Of a DNA stretch of 64,000 nucleotides, positions 52,736 to 61,157 are shown in pieces; the first letter of the stretch is position 1; each line of letters opens with the position of its first letter. The translations under genes and the position numbers were made by a program. Under the pieces are notes generated by a model. The model saw only the letters and a program-made list of their open reading frames with translations, searched no databases and had not been told where the DNA came from. The DNA is from Paenibacillus illinoisensis NBRC 15959. GTDB taxonomy: Bacteria; Bacillota; Bacilli; Paenibacillales; Paenibacillaceae. The stretch lies in assembly GCF_004000925.1 (NCBI RefSeq), contig NZ_BIME01000015.1:62001-126000 (forward strand), given 5' to 3'.

Positions 52736-53830
52736 TTACTCTGCTGCAATTCCACTGAATGGCTGTGTGCCTTTAGGAAGTAACTCTTTGTACGTAAACG
52801 GGAATTCCGGGAAACCTTCTGCATAAGCAGTGTACTCATACAGTTGGAAGAACACAACTACCCCTGTAGGTGTTACATAGAAGTCCTGGTCCTTGTTCAG
52901 ACCTTTATAGCCGTCCAGGTAACCACCGTGAGCCTTAAGCTGTTCACCAACCTTTTTGCCAAGCGTATCGCGCATTGTTTTGTTGTTTTGCAGCACATCA
53001 TCAAGACTTAGCTCTTTACCTGTATCCAGCGCGAAGGTGTGACCTGTCCGTGTAGTCATCCCGTGGGCTCCGGCATAATCCTCATAACGCTGAGTAACCA
53101 ATCCCAGCACGCCGTTCTCGTTGTACGTCACCACATAGGTGCTCTCGAATGCATATGGACGGTTGGCTGCTGCCGTTCCGTATTCGGCCGTTTGCTTCTT
53201 GAAAGCAGCTACGAATGCATCCACTTCGTCTTTCAACACTTTGTTGATAGCCGCTTCGGCTTCATCGCTAGCAAGTCCACTCACCTGCGGATATTGAATA
53301 TCCACCTCAGCATTTTTGATGTCCACTTTCACGGTTGCTGATTTCACTTTCACGCTATTTTGCTTCACTTTGCTCAGCGCCAGTGTTTTGGTTTTACCAT
53401 CCCAGCTGCCTTGAACTCCCAAATAATCTCTCATCGCTGAAAAAGGAATGTACAGACGTCCCTTGATCAGCTTCGCTTCAACGTTAGGATAATAATTATT
53501 TACTCTTAGCGACGGTTCACCATCCGCCAGGCTGATTTTCATCGTGTTATTCGCTGCAGTCAGTGCGTACTCTTTTGTTTTTGCGTTATAGGTTAAAGTA
53601 CCACCAGCTACATCCTTAACAGCAGTGAGGGATACCCACGTGGATCCACCTTGTAGAAGTCCCTTTTGTGTCAACGTTTTGCCTGCAGACTTCAATGTAA
53701 CATCTGTGGATGCCGTAACTTTGGACGTAACCGAAGCTGCCTGCACGGAGTTATCCTGCCATACCGCCCCACTACCTACAATAATTCCTGCCGCGAGTAA
53801 TGCACTTGTCCACTTTTTCCATGATGTCAT
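52736..53830 (-). CDS. Secreted stalk-domain protein with RsiV-like DUF4163/DUF3298 region
   Basis: 364 residues. Signal peptide (WKKWTSALLAAGIIVGSGAV, cleavage near VQAAS), then a copper-amine-oxidase-N-type stalk module (about 40-150: LIKGRLYIPFSAMRDYLGVQ), then a C-terminal region (about 160-355) with NAEVDIQYPQVSG, YEDYAGAHGMTTRTGHTFALDTGKELSL and FYVTPTGVVVFFQLYEYTAYAEG, which looks like DUF4163 plus DUF3298, the domain pair found in RsiV and related proteins. It lacks a membrane anchor and so is probably exported. Ligand unknown. Confidence 0.85.
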   Translation of the reverse strand: MTSWKKWTSALLAAGIIVGSGAVWQDNSVQAASVTSKVTASTDVTLKSAGKTLTQKGLLQGGSTWVSLTAVKDVAGGTLTYNAKTKEYALTAANNTMKISLADGEPSLRVNNYYPNVEAKLIKGRLYIPFSAMRDYLGVQGSWDGKTKTLALSKVKQNSVKVKSATVKVDIKNAEVDIQYPQVSGLASDEAEAAINKVLKDEVDAFVAAFKKQTAEYGTAAANRPYAFESTYVVTYNENGVLGLVTQRYEDYAGAHGMTTRTGHTFALDTGKELSLDDVLQNNKTMRDTLGKKVGEQLKAHGGYLDGYKGLNKDQDFYVTPTGVVVFFQLYEYTAYAEGFPEFPFTYKELLPKGTQPFSGIAAE

Positions 53831-54089
53831 ATATAAAACTCCTCTCGAATTTTCCTATGGTTCATTGCGTATGTATCCTGATCGCATATTTCATACGCTC
53901 ACCTCTTTATTATAATTAACCCAATTCAGGAAAGGTTTACAGCACCAGTTACAATGTTGTTCAATCCAAATCCATTTGGTAAAGGTTTTGTCACGAACAA
54001 ATATACAAAAAAGACATCAAATCAACGTCATTATCCTCGTTGTAGCAAGAATGTTAATGGCCTAACTTCATTAAAGCTCTTCTTTATAA
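53831..54089. other. Intergenic region upstream of the stalk-domain gene
   Basis: About 260 nt, AT-rich, no credible gene or repeat. It should contain the promoter of the minus-strand gene ending at 52736. Confidence 0.4.
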
Positions 54090-54125
54090 CAAAAGAGACC
54101 CTGCCCGATTGGACACAGTCTCTTC
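54090..54125 (-). terminator. Terminator of the SIMPL gene
   Basis: Minus strand AGAGAC ... GTCTCT with a long loop, then TTTTGTT, 25 nt after the stop. Confidence 0.6.
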
Positions 54126-54147
54126 ATACCTTCATCTACGTCTACAG

Positions 54148-54903
54148 TTATTTCATTTCATACGTAATGTTAAGCGTTGTGCTTACTTTTACCTGACCTG
54201 TTTCAATTTCTGTACCCGCAGCAGACATTGCCATGTCCTTGGCCGTCGAACTTTCTGTTGCATAGAGCACAGGCACATTGGCATCACCTTGAGTTACAGA
54301 CAACACAGCACCCAATTGACGTTTAACCGCCTTGGCAATCGCTCCTGCTTTCACCTCTGCATTGGCAACTGCCTTCTCGATCACTTGTGCTTCGAAGTTT
54401 TCCGGATTTTCTACCGTAAAGCGTACATTCTCGATATTGTTGGCACCTGCCTGTGAAGCAGCATCCAGCAGTTCACCAATCTTGTCCATTTCACGGTACG
54501 TAATCGTCAGCGTATGATGAGCGGTATAGCCTTTAACTTTCTGACCTTCTTTATCGCTATACGTATAGTTTGGCTGTACATAGAATTGACTGGTCTGAAT
54601 GTCGTCTGCACTGATTTTCCACGTATTCTTCAGCAGGTTGGATACCTTTTGAATTTTTGCAGCATTTGCCTTTTGGGCGGAGGCTGCTGTCTCAGCTGTG
54701 CTATTCACTCCGATCGACAGATAAGCGATATCCGGCTTTACCTGAATCTCACCTTTGCCCACTACATTAATCACATTTTGCTGTACCCCTTGTACTTCAG
54801 CAGCATAGGCATAATTCCCCGGTGCCACCCACGCTGTACCACCCACGAGCAATGTTCCTGCCACCAATACCGCACCAAGCGGTTTCATCCATTGTTTACC
54901 CAT
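54148..54903 (-). CDS. SIMPL-domain (DUF541) exported protein
   Basis: 251 residues. Signal peptide (MKPLGAVLVAGTLLVGGTAW, cleavage around AYAAE) followed by a SIMPL domain: INVVGKGEIQVKPDIAYLSIGV at the front and IENVRFTVENPE, AVANAEVKAGAIAKAVKRQLG later. Members form periplasmic or cell-wall oligomers of uncertain function (BP26, YggE). AAGGAGG precedes the ATG. Single gene with terminator. Confidence 0.9.
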   Translation of the reverse strand: MGKQWMKPLGAVLVAGTLLVGGTAWVAPGNYAYAAEVQGVQQNVINVVGKGEIQVKPDIAYLSIGVNSTAETAASAQKANAAKIQKVSNLLKNTWKISADDIQTSQFYVQPNYTYSDKEGQKVKGYTAHHTLTITYREMDKIGELLDAASQAGANNIENVRFTVENPENFEAQVIEKAVANAEVKAGAIAKAVKRQLGAVLSVTQGDANVPVLYATESSTAKDMAMSAAGTEIETGQVKVSTTLNITYEMK

Positions 54904-55007
54904 TACGCATAGCCTCCTTATATTTAAGATCTCAATCTCAAAGCAGTTTGATACCTTATCAGACGGAGCTATTTTCCAGAATGTTGCACTTGATTATCCG
55001 GATAACG

Positions 55008-55030
55008 CAAAAAAGCCCCTTGCGGGACTT
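55008..55030 (-). terminator. Terminator of the HPr gene
   Basis: Minus strand AGTCCC-GCAA-GGGGCT then TTTTTTGC. Confidence 0.8.
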
Positions 55031-55053
55031 CTTCATGTCATGTTAATCATATC

Positions 55054-55323
55054 TTATTGGTTTTCAAGTTCTTCCTTGCTCACCAAACTCACTAAAGCGT
55101 TTACAGCCTGTTCGGCGTCCGCGCCTTCAGCACTAATTTGGATTTCTGTACCAGTACTGATTGCAAGGCTCATGATCCCCATGATACTTTTTGCATTAAC
55201 TTTTTTGTCGTCCTTCTCGACGAACACTTCAGATGAGTACTTATTCGCTTCTTGAACGAACAGTGCCGCAGGTCTGGCATGGAGACCCGTTTTCAAACGG
55301 ACAACTACCGGGTGCTTTGTCAT
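55054..55323 (-). CDS. HPr family phosphocarrier protein (crh locus, His15 present)
   Basis: 89 residues. TKHPVVVRLKTGLHARPAALF places His15 at the PTS phosphorylation site, and KKVNAKSIMGIMSL places Ser46 at the HPr kinase site. In B. subtilis the gene at this spot, next to whiA-yvcK-rapZ, is crh, whose product has Gln15 and only regulates. Here both sites are kept, so the protein could serve as transport HPr and as CcpA co-effector. It appears monocistronic: a terminator separates it from whiA and a TGG-TATAAT promoter lies upstream. Confidence 0.94.
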   Translation of the reverse strand: MTKHPVVVRLKTGLHARPAALFVQEANKYSSEVFVEKDDKKVNAKSIMGIMSLAISTGTEIQISAEGADAEQAVNALVSLVSKEELENQ

Positions 55324-55379
55324 GGAAACTTACCCCCTATTAGAAATCTAGACATTAAATACACAATTATATTTATAAC

Positions 55380-55385
55380 ATTATA
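55380..55385 (-). promoter_or_regulatory. Extended -10 promoter of the HPr gene
   Basis: TATAAT preceded by TGG (TGN extended -10) on the minus strand, about 57 nt before the ATG. The -35 region is poor (TAGTGT at 17 nt). Confidence 0.55.
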
Positions 55386-55411
55386 CCATTAACCCGCGCA
55401 GGACACTAGAA

Positions 55412-55438
55412 GAAAAAAAACCAGAACAATTCTGATTA
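55412..55438 (-). terminator. Terminator between whiA and the HPr gene
   Basis: Minus strand ATCAGAA-TTG-TTCTGGT followed by seven T. Confidence 0.75.
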
Positions 55439-55458
55439 TTCAACCAGGTCCAAATCCG

Positions 55459-56397
55459 TTAACCGTGACGTTCATTCCGCACTTTCTCAGCCAACTCGTC
55501 GATCTTGCGAAGCCGATGGTTGACACCCGATTTGCTGACGGTACCTTTTAACAGCTCGCCAACTTCCTTCAGGTTAATGTCAGGATGTGCCAGTCTGACC
55601 TCTGCAACTTCACGCAGCTTCTCAGGCAAAGACTCCAAACCGACTTCCTTTTGCAGCAGCTTGATATTATCAATCTGTCTCACTGCAGCCCCGATCGTCT
55701 TGTTCAGGTTAGCTGTCTCACAGTTGACGATCCGGTTAACGGAATTACGCATATCCCGCATAATCCGTACATCCTCAAACTTGAACAAGGCTTGATGCGC
55801 ACCAATGATGCTAAGCAGCTCAATAATTTTCTCGCCTTCCTTAATGTATAGGATGAATCCTTTTTTGCGTTCTATACACCGGGCGTTGAGATGAAATTCA
55901 TTAGCCAGATCCACGAGGGCCTGACAGTGCTCTTCATACATGGATGCGATCTCCAGGTGATACGAGGATCCTTCAGGGTTGTTGACTGAGCCACCCGCCA
56001 TAAACGCGCCGCGTAAATAAGCCCGTTTACAACAGTTTTTCCGTAACAGCTCCTGATTAATTCCTGGAGTGAACAAAAAGCCTTCCGATACAATGTACAG
56101 ATCCTTTAATATCTCCTGTACCATGGACGGAATACGAACAATATATACATTGTTCTTTTTCAGCCGCATTTTTTTGCGGACAAGCAATTCCGTATGCACT
56201 TGAAAATGCTTTTTAAGCAGAGAGTATGCCCGTCTTGCGATCGCGGCATTCTCCGTCGAAATATCCAAGATAACTTTTTTATTCGATAACTGCACCGCAC
56301 CTAGCATACGGATGAGGGCTGAAAGTTCCGCCTTTTCGCAGCACGGTTCACTCTCAATCATGGTTAATTCTTTTTTGGTCTGTGCTGCAAACGACAT
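55459..56397 (-). CDS. whiA: WhiA family DNA-binding protein
   Basis: 312 residues: N-terminal LAGLIDADG-like homing-endonuclease fold (starting MSFAAQTKKELTMIESEPCC; RAYLRGAFMAGGSVNNPEGSSYHLE in the middle) and a C-terminal helix-turn-helix (NLKEVGELLKGTVSKSGVNHRLRKIDELA). Needed for cell division control in Bacillus and sporulation in Streptomyces. AGAGGTG precedes the ATG, 6 nt after yvcK, so co-transcribed with yvcK and rapZ. Confidence 0.96.
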   Translation of the reverse strand: MSFAAQTKKELTMIESEPCCEKAELSALIRMLGAVQLSNKKVILDISTENAAIARRAYSLLKKHFQVHTELLVRKKMRLKKNNVYIVRIPSMVQEILKDLYIVSEGFLFTPGINQELLRKNCCKRAYLRGAFMAGGSVNNPEGSSYHLEIASMYEEHCQALVDLANEFHLNARCIERKKGFILYIKEGEKIIELLSIIGAHQALFKFEDVRIMRDMRNSVNRIVNCETANLNKTIGAAVRQIDNIKLLQKEVGLESLPEKLREVAEVRLAHPDINLKEVGELLKGTVSKSGVNHRLRKIDELAEKVRNERHG

Positions 56398-56403
56398 GGG
56401 ACT

Positions 56404-57390
56404 TCACCTCTTCCGTAACATCCAATTTTGTACCAGTTGATAGATGTGGTGACTAAGCTTATCAGCATCATGACGCAGATAGGTTCTAAACAGAACAAGT
56501 GTATCCGCAACCACCTGATAGCCTGAACTTTTTAGTACATCCATATCCAAAACAACCGGTTTGGCTCCTTTTTCCGCATACCTATTCTGTACCTGCAGCG
56601 GAATTTCACCATTATTAACAATAACATAGTCAAAGAGCTGATGCCCCACGTGCTCATGAACCGCCTTGAGGTGGTCACTCACCGTATAGTTATCCGTCTC
56701 TCCAGGCTGTGTCATCACATTGCATATAAACATCTTCACGGCCTCTGCCTCGACGACAGCCTCTGCCAGTTTGGGAACTAACAAGTTAGGCAGAATGCTC
56801 GTATACAAGCTGCCTGGCCCAATCAGGATGGCATCTGCCTGGCGAATAGCCTCCACAGCCTCTGGCAACGGCTCCACGTGATCCGGTTCAAGGAAAACGC
56901 GTTTGATGCGTCCGCCTGCTTCAGGGATTTTGGACTCGCCTGTAACGATTGAGCCATCCTCCATCTCCGCATGCAGCACAACCGCCTGCCCAGCTGCCGG
57001 CAATACCTCACCACGAACGGCAAACACGCGGCTAAGTTCCCGCACTGCGGTTACAAAGTCGCCTGAAATATCCGTCATTGCAGCCAAAATCAAATTACCC
57101 AGGCTGTGGCCTGCAAGCCCCGCGCCTGTATTGAATCGATAATTCAGCATATCCGATAGCAATGGCTCAACATCAGCCAGCGCCGTAAGCACGTTACGAA
57201 TGTCGCCCGGAGGCGGCATTTGTAGTTCGTTGCGCAGGATGCCTGAACTTCCACCGTCATCTGCAACCGTGACGATGGCCGTGATGTCCAGCGGCTTCTC
57301 TTTCAAACCGCGCAGCATCACGGATAACCCGGTTCCGCCGCCCATTACAACAATTCTCGGACGTTCTCTTCGTGGTCCGGCTTCTTTCAT
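56404..57390 (-). CDS. yvcK: YvcK family protein (gluconeogenesis factor, CofD-like)
   Basis: 328 residues with the CofD-type nucleotide fold: RIVVMGGGTGLSVMLRGLK, VTVADDGGSSG, PPGDIRNVLTALA and DAILIGPGSLYTSILPNLLV. In B. subtilis YvcK binds UDP-sugars and is needed for cell shape and growth on gluconeogenic carbon. I start at the ATG at 57390, 13 nt after the rapZ stop, with GAAGAGGG ahead; an overlapping GTG at 57417 is the alternative. Confidence 0.96.
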   Translation of the reverse strand: MKEAGPRRERPRIVVMGGGTGLSVMLRGLKEKPLDITAIVTVADDGGSSGILRNELQMPPPGDIRNVLTALADVEPLLSDMLNYRFNTGAGLAGHSLGNLILAAMTDISGDFVTAVRELSRVFAVRGEVLPAAGQAVVLHAEMEDGSIVTGESKIPEAGGRIKRVFLEPDHVEPLPEAVEAIRQADAILIGPGSLYTSILPNLLVPKLAEAVVEAEAVKMFICNVMTQPGETDNYTVSDHLKAVHEHVGHQLFDYVIVNNGEIPLQVQNRYAEKGAKPVVLDMDVLKSSGYQVVADTLVLFRTYLRHDADKLSHHIYQLVQNWMLRKR

Positions 57391-57403
57391 CCCTTCACCC
57401 TCT

Positions 57404-58303
57404 TCAATGACGATCACGGTCAGCGTCGCGATGGCTCACGGTAACAGCTTCAGTTTCGCTGCTTCCCAACATTTTGCCCAAATATTCGGATATGGCTACC
57501 GAACGATGCTTGCCGCCAGTACATCCAATCCCGATAATCACCTGACTTTTGCCTTCCTTCCGGTATTGTGGAATCAGGAAGTGCAGCATATCGAGCAGTT
57601 TGGTCAAAAACGACTGTGTCTCAGGCCATTTCATGACATATTCATATACATCACTATTCTGCCCCGTATTCGGACGCAAATGATCAATATAATGCGGATT
57701 TGGCAGGAAACGAACATCAAACACCAGATCCGCATCGATTGGAATGCCATATTTAAATCCAAACGACGTGATATTCACCGACAGCATATGACTTTCCAAA
57801 TGAGAAAACCGAGAAATAATCCGCTCTTTTAACTGCGCCGGCTTCATCGTACTTGTGTTCAGTACCTGGGTAGCCGAATTCTTAAGCTCCTCCAGCATCT
57901 TGCGCTCCAGACGGATGCCGTCAAGCGGCATGCCCTCAGGAGCCAGTGGATGTCTGCGTCTGCTCTCCTTGTAGCGCTGTACAAGGACAGAATCAGTTGC
58001 ATCCAGGAATAAAATTTCGCAATGAATGGTAAAATGATCTTTTATATAGTTCAAAGACTCGGACAAAGCCGTAAAGAATTCCCGTCCCCGCAGGTCAATT
58101 ACGAGGGCTACCTTACCGATCTTGCCGTTCGATTGTTCAATCAGTTCCGCAAATTTCGGAATCAACACCGGTGGCAGATTATCCACGCAGAAAAAGCCGA
58201 GATCCTCCAGGCTCTGTACCGCAATTGTTTTGCCTGCTCCGGACATGCCCGTAATGATAATGAGCGTGGCGCCTGTGCCCGGTGAAACTTCACCTTCAAG
58301 CAT
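57404..58303 (-). CDS. rapZ: RNase adapter protein RapZ (YvcJ)
   Basis: 299-residue GTP/ATP-binding protein. Walker A GMSGAGKT at residues 19-26, Walker B-like VALVIDLRGREF, and the C-terminal domain signature VIIGIGCTGGKHRSV. The E. coli homologue guides RNase E to sRNAs that control glucosamine-6-phosphate synthase; the Bacillus role is less clear (competence). The ATG at 58303 follows AAGGAGGGG. First gene of rapZ-yvcK-whiA. Confidence 0.96.
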   Translation of the reverse strand: MLEGEVSPGTGATLIIITGMSGAGKTIAVQSLEDLGFFCVDNLPPVLIPKFAELIEQSNGKIGKVALVIDLRGREFFTALSESLNYIKDHFTIHCEILFLDATDSVLVQRYKESRRRHPLAPEGMPLDGIRLERKMLEELKNSATQVLNTSTMKPAQLKERIISRFSHLESHMLSVNITSFGFKYGIPIDADLVFDVRFLPNPHYIDHLRPNTGQNSDVYEYVMKWPETQSFLTKLLDMLHFLIPQYRKEGKSQVIIGIGCTGGKHRSVAISEYLGKMLGSSETEAVTVSHRDADRDRH

Positions 58304-58354
58304 AAATGTCCCCTCCTTATCATATTGCTGCCTAATCATATGGTTCCGAGGTTA

Positions 58355-59305
58355 CTAAGAACGCAAGAGAAGTCCTGCCGCGCCAACAATTCCTGCATCG
58401 TTGCCCAGAGTTGCTTCCAGGATCTGAACACCTTCCTGCAGCGGTTCAGGTGTCAGTTTCGCAAATACAGCACGTACTTCGTCAAACAGGATATTACCGG
58501 CTTTGGATACACCGCCCCCGATGATGAACATTTCCGGGTTTATGACTGCAGCAACAGCCGCCATGGATTTACCCAGATAGAATGCAGCACGATTTACGAT
58601 GCGCAGAGCCACTTCATCTCCAGCTTTCGCTGCATCGAATACTTCCTTGGCTGCAATTTTGTCCACGAGCGCCAGTGACGTATGATCGCCGCGTTCTACC
58701 GCATCCTTCGCCATACGGATAATGCCCGTTGCGGACGATACGGTTTCAACACATCCCATTTTACCACAACCACACTGAATGGCTTCCAGATCAGGCACAA
58801 CACTGACATGACCCAGTTCTCCCGCCATGCCGGAAAATCCCTGATAGATTTTGCCGTTCAGTATCAAGCCTCCGCCAACACCTGTACCCAGCGTGTAGCA
58901 TACGCAATTATCCACGCCCTTGCCGGCACCTGCCCAAGCTTCACCCAGTGCAGCAACGTTAGCATCGTTATCTATTTTGACTGGCTTGCCCAGACGCTCT
59001 TCCAGAACCGAACGAATGGCTACATTCCGAAATCCGATGTTAGGAGCGAGAACGATAATACCCTCGCGTACATTCGTGAACCCGGCTACCCCAGCCCCTA
59101 CACCTTCAAGCTGCTCCCAGCTATATGGCGATTCTGCCACGATATGACGGACATACTTCTCGATGTTGGCGATAACCGTATCTACGCCCTTATCCACTTC
59201 TGTCGGCCCTTCATACGTATGCATAAGCTGACCTTGTTCATTGCATATACCGACCTTGATTGCTGTTCCGCCGAGATCGACCCCAACGTAGATTTTCTCA
59301 GACAT
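58355..59305 (-). CDS. glcK: ROK family glucokinase
   Basis: 316 residues. ATP-binding YVGVDLGGTAIKVG, substrate-binding DNDANVAALGEAWAGAGK with Asp, GTGVGGGLI, and the ROK zinc motif CGCGKMGCVET. Phosphorylates glucose released inside the cell, for example by the GH3 enzyme. The ATG at 59305 follows AAAGGTGG. It lies 51 nt upstream of rapZ on the same strand, taking the place of other genes at this locus in B. subtilis. Confidence 0.94.
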   Translation of the reverse strand: MSEKIYVGVDLGGTAIKVGICNEQGQLMHTYEGPTEVDKGVDTVIANIEKYVRHIVAESPYSWEQLEGVGAGVAGFTNVREGIIVLAPNIGFRNVAIRSVLEERLGKPVKIDNDANVAALGEAWAGAGKGVDNCVCYTLGTGVGGGLILNGKIYQGFSGMAGELGHVSVVPDLEAIQCGCGKMGCVETVSSATGIIRMAKDAVERGDHTSLALVDKIAAKEVFDAAKAGDEVALRIVNRAAFYLGKSMAAVAAVINPEMFIIGGGVSKAGNILFDEVRAVFAKLTPEPLQEGVQILEATLGNDAGIVGAAGLLLRS

Positions 59306-59524
59306 GCCGCAAGCCACCTTTATCTATCTAAAATAGTTTAATCCTACGTACCAACTATAATTGAAGGATACGCCTGGGTCAAGACGATAAGACCATTGAT
59401 ACAGAACGCTTCGCCGCGATTGTTAACCCCATCACATCCATATCATGTATACGTATACAACCTCTCCTCTCTTCTACCAAAACGCAAGCTTTCACGATTC
59501 CCTACTAGAAAGGGAAGCCTCAAC

Positions 59525-59590
59525 TCATGATATTTCATGATCACTCGTTCCATGCGTAAAAGATGACAGTTGTCATCTGAAAGTCATGAC
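59525..59590. promoter_or_regulatory. Cluster of TCATGA / TGTCAT repeats upstream of the decayed regulator
   Basis: TCATGA at 59525 and 59535, a perfect inverted repeat AGATGACA-GT-TGTCATCT (59561-59578) and the palindrome GTCATGAC (59583-59590). This could be a remnant operator of the response regulator whose fragment follows. Confidence 0.45.
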
Positions 59591-59612
59591 AACTCTTACT
59601 AATCCCGTCAAT

Positions 59613-59803
59613 AATCCCTTAACAGAGCGGGAGAAAGAAGTCTTAAACTGGCAGCAACCGGCATGAATGCCAATCATATTGCCACCTCACTCCATCTTTC
59701 GTACGGCACCGTGCGTAATTACCTGTCGGATGCCTTTAACAAGCTTGGGGCAAAAAATCGGATAGAAGCGGTCAGTGTAGCTGAGGAGAAAGGCTGGTTG
59801 TAA
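59613..59803 (+). pseudogene. DesR-like LuxR-type response regulator fragment, frameshifted
   Basis: Translation in two frames gives NPLTEREKEVL, then after a one-base deletion LAATGMNANHIATSLHLSYG, TVRNYLSDAFNKLGAKNR and IEAVSVAEEKGWL-stop, a complete LuxR-type helix-turn-helix ending like B. subtilis DesR. The break lies at about 59645, where the expected codon AAG is AA. The receiver domain and start codon are missing. No sensor kinase (DesK) or desaturase gene is present. It sits between glucokinase and the AI-2E-family gene and is not expected to make a protein. Confidence 0.8.
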
Positions 59804-59885
59804 ATGGGATTTACGTCATCCAGTGACGCGATCCACGGGCGAACGATATATATAAAGATGTGGCCTCTGGCCCGTGCGCAAAACA

Positions 59886-59914
59886 AAAACGCCTCCCCTT
59901 ACGGGAGGCGTTTT
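59886..59914. terminator. Bidirectional terminator
   Basis: AAAACGCCTCCC-CTTAC-GGGAGGCGTTTT. Runs of A on the left and T on the right let it work in both directions; it ends the AI-2E-family gene on the minus strand. Confidence 0.85.
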
Positions 59915-59965
59915 AACCTTTTTCAACCGTATAATCTTCACTAGTACAAGTCATCGACCCGATCG

Positions 59966-61015
59966 TTATAGCTTGGTTTCCACACGTACCGGTTCTTCGG
60001 TCTTCTCCATTTTGTTGACATCCAGGATATCAAGCAGGAAGACAAAGATCGGAATACCGATAATGAGGCCCCAGATTCCCAGGAAGTGCTGTGACAGAAT
60101 CAGTACGATAAACGTATAAAACATCGGCAGCTTTGTTTTATGCGCCATCAGTTTTGGATTAAGGAAATACGTTTCCAGCGCATGAATGATGACAATCATG
60201 ACGATAACGATAATGCTCAGCTGTATTCCGCCCATTTGATAGCCGATCAGACACAGAGGCACCAATGATATAATAACGCCCGCTACCGGTACAAGGCTAA
60301 GCAGGAATACGAGAATCGTCAGAGCAAATAGATACGGGAATCCGAGTATCCATAGACCCAGAATGGTCAGAGCCGTATTGAATACGGCGATCATCAGCTG
60401 AGCCTCAATCACTTTACCAAAAGACGATACAAATTTGTCCCCAAGATAAGCCACTTCATTGTAGAACCAACCGATCTTGCTCGTTTTGAACTTGGATGTG
60501 AACTTGACGATCTCCTGCTTCTGCAGCAGGAAGAACAGACTGAGTATGATGACCAGCAGAATAAACTCAAGCCATTTACTTAGAGCAAATATATACTTCA
60601 ATGCATCGTTCGCATAGTTCTTGATGTCGTATGATTGAAGGAAGCTGGCCACTTTGGCTGCCAGATTATCCCCTTCGGCGGTATCGAAGAATGTCATAAT
60701 CTCATTGGTTAACTGAATGACCTGATTGACAATTCTCGGTGAATATCTGGATATACCCAGCACAATGGCTGCAATGACGATCAGATAGAGCAGTATGACG
60801 ACGACTTTATAATTAATCGGAAATAGCCGATTTAGTTTCCCCGTAATAAACTGCTGCAACCGATTCATGACATACGTCACTAGAAATAGCAGCAAGATCA
60901 TGTGCAGCATACTCCCCATGCTGAACAGGACCAAACAAAACAGCAGCAGAATCAAAAAGCGTCTGACTGTTGCATTTTTTAACCACTCTTTAATCATTTC
61001 CCCCAAAATCTTCAC
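59966..61015 (-). CDS. AI-2E family transporter (PerM/YdbI type)
   Basis: 349 residues with about eight membrane helices; DUF20/PerM family signature in the C-terminal half (FPYLFALTILVFLLSLVPVAG and NPKLMAHKTKLP near residue 300). Members include the autoinducer-2 exporter TqsA and sodium/proton antiporters, so the substrate is open. Start is uncertain: GTG at 61015, a TTG three codons later with better spacing from GAGGTG, or the ATG at codon 7. Confidence 0.88.
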   Translation of the reverse strand: MKILGEMIKEWLKNATVRRFLILLLFCLVLFSMGSMLHMILLLFLVTYVMNRLQQFITGKLNRLFPINYKVVVILLYLIVIAAIVLGISRYSPRIVNQVIQLTNEIMTFFDTAEGDNLAAKVASFLQSYDIKNYANDALKYIFALSKWLEFILLVIILSLFFLLQKQEIVKFTSKFKTSKIGWFYNEVAYLGDKFVSSFGKVIEAQLMIAVFNTALTILGLWILGFPYLFALTILVFLLSLVPVAGVIISLVPLCLIGYQMGGIQLSIIVIVMIVIIHALETYFLNPKLMAHKTKLPMFYTFIVLILSQHFLGIWGLIIGIPIFVFLLDILDVNKMEKTEEPVRVETKL

Positions 61016-61066
61016 CTCGCAGCTAATATGCCCATTATGTATACGATCTCATGTCCATTTGGTTTC

Positions 61067-61094
61067 AAAAAAAGAGAAGCCTCCCGGCTTCTCT
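61067..61094 (-). terminator. Terminator of trxB
   Basis: Minus strand GAGAAGCC-GGGA-GGCTTCTC followed by TTTTTTT, about 65 nt after the stop. Confidence 0.9.
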
Positions 61095-61157
61095 CACGTG
61101 ATGAGACTTCCCGTTGTCTCTTATTATAGTTTATGCAGCGCACTACCTTGGTCATGC

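Noticed and set aside
55090..55110. cre-like sequence in the HPr gene (AAAGCGTTTACA).
   Set aside because: It matches 12 of 14 positions but lies inside the coding sequence, where the codons explain it, far from any start.
59395..59440. Possible fifth copy of the structured repeat (GAACGCTTCG and GATTGTTAACCCC nearby).
   Set aside because: Order of the boxes is reversed, and neither the closing stem nor the long hairpin can form.
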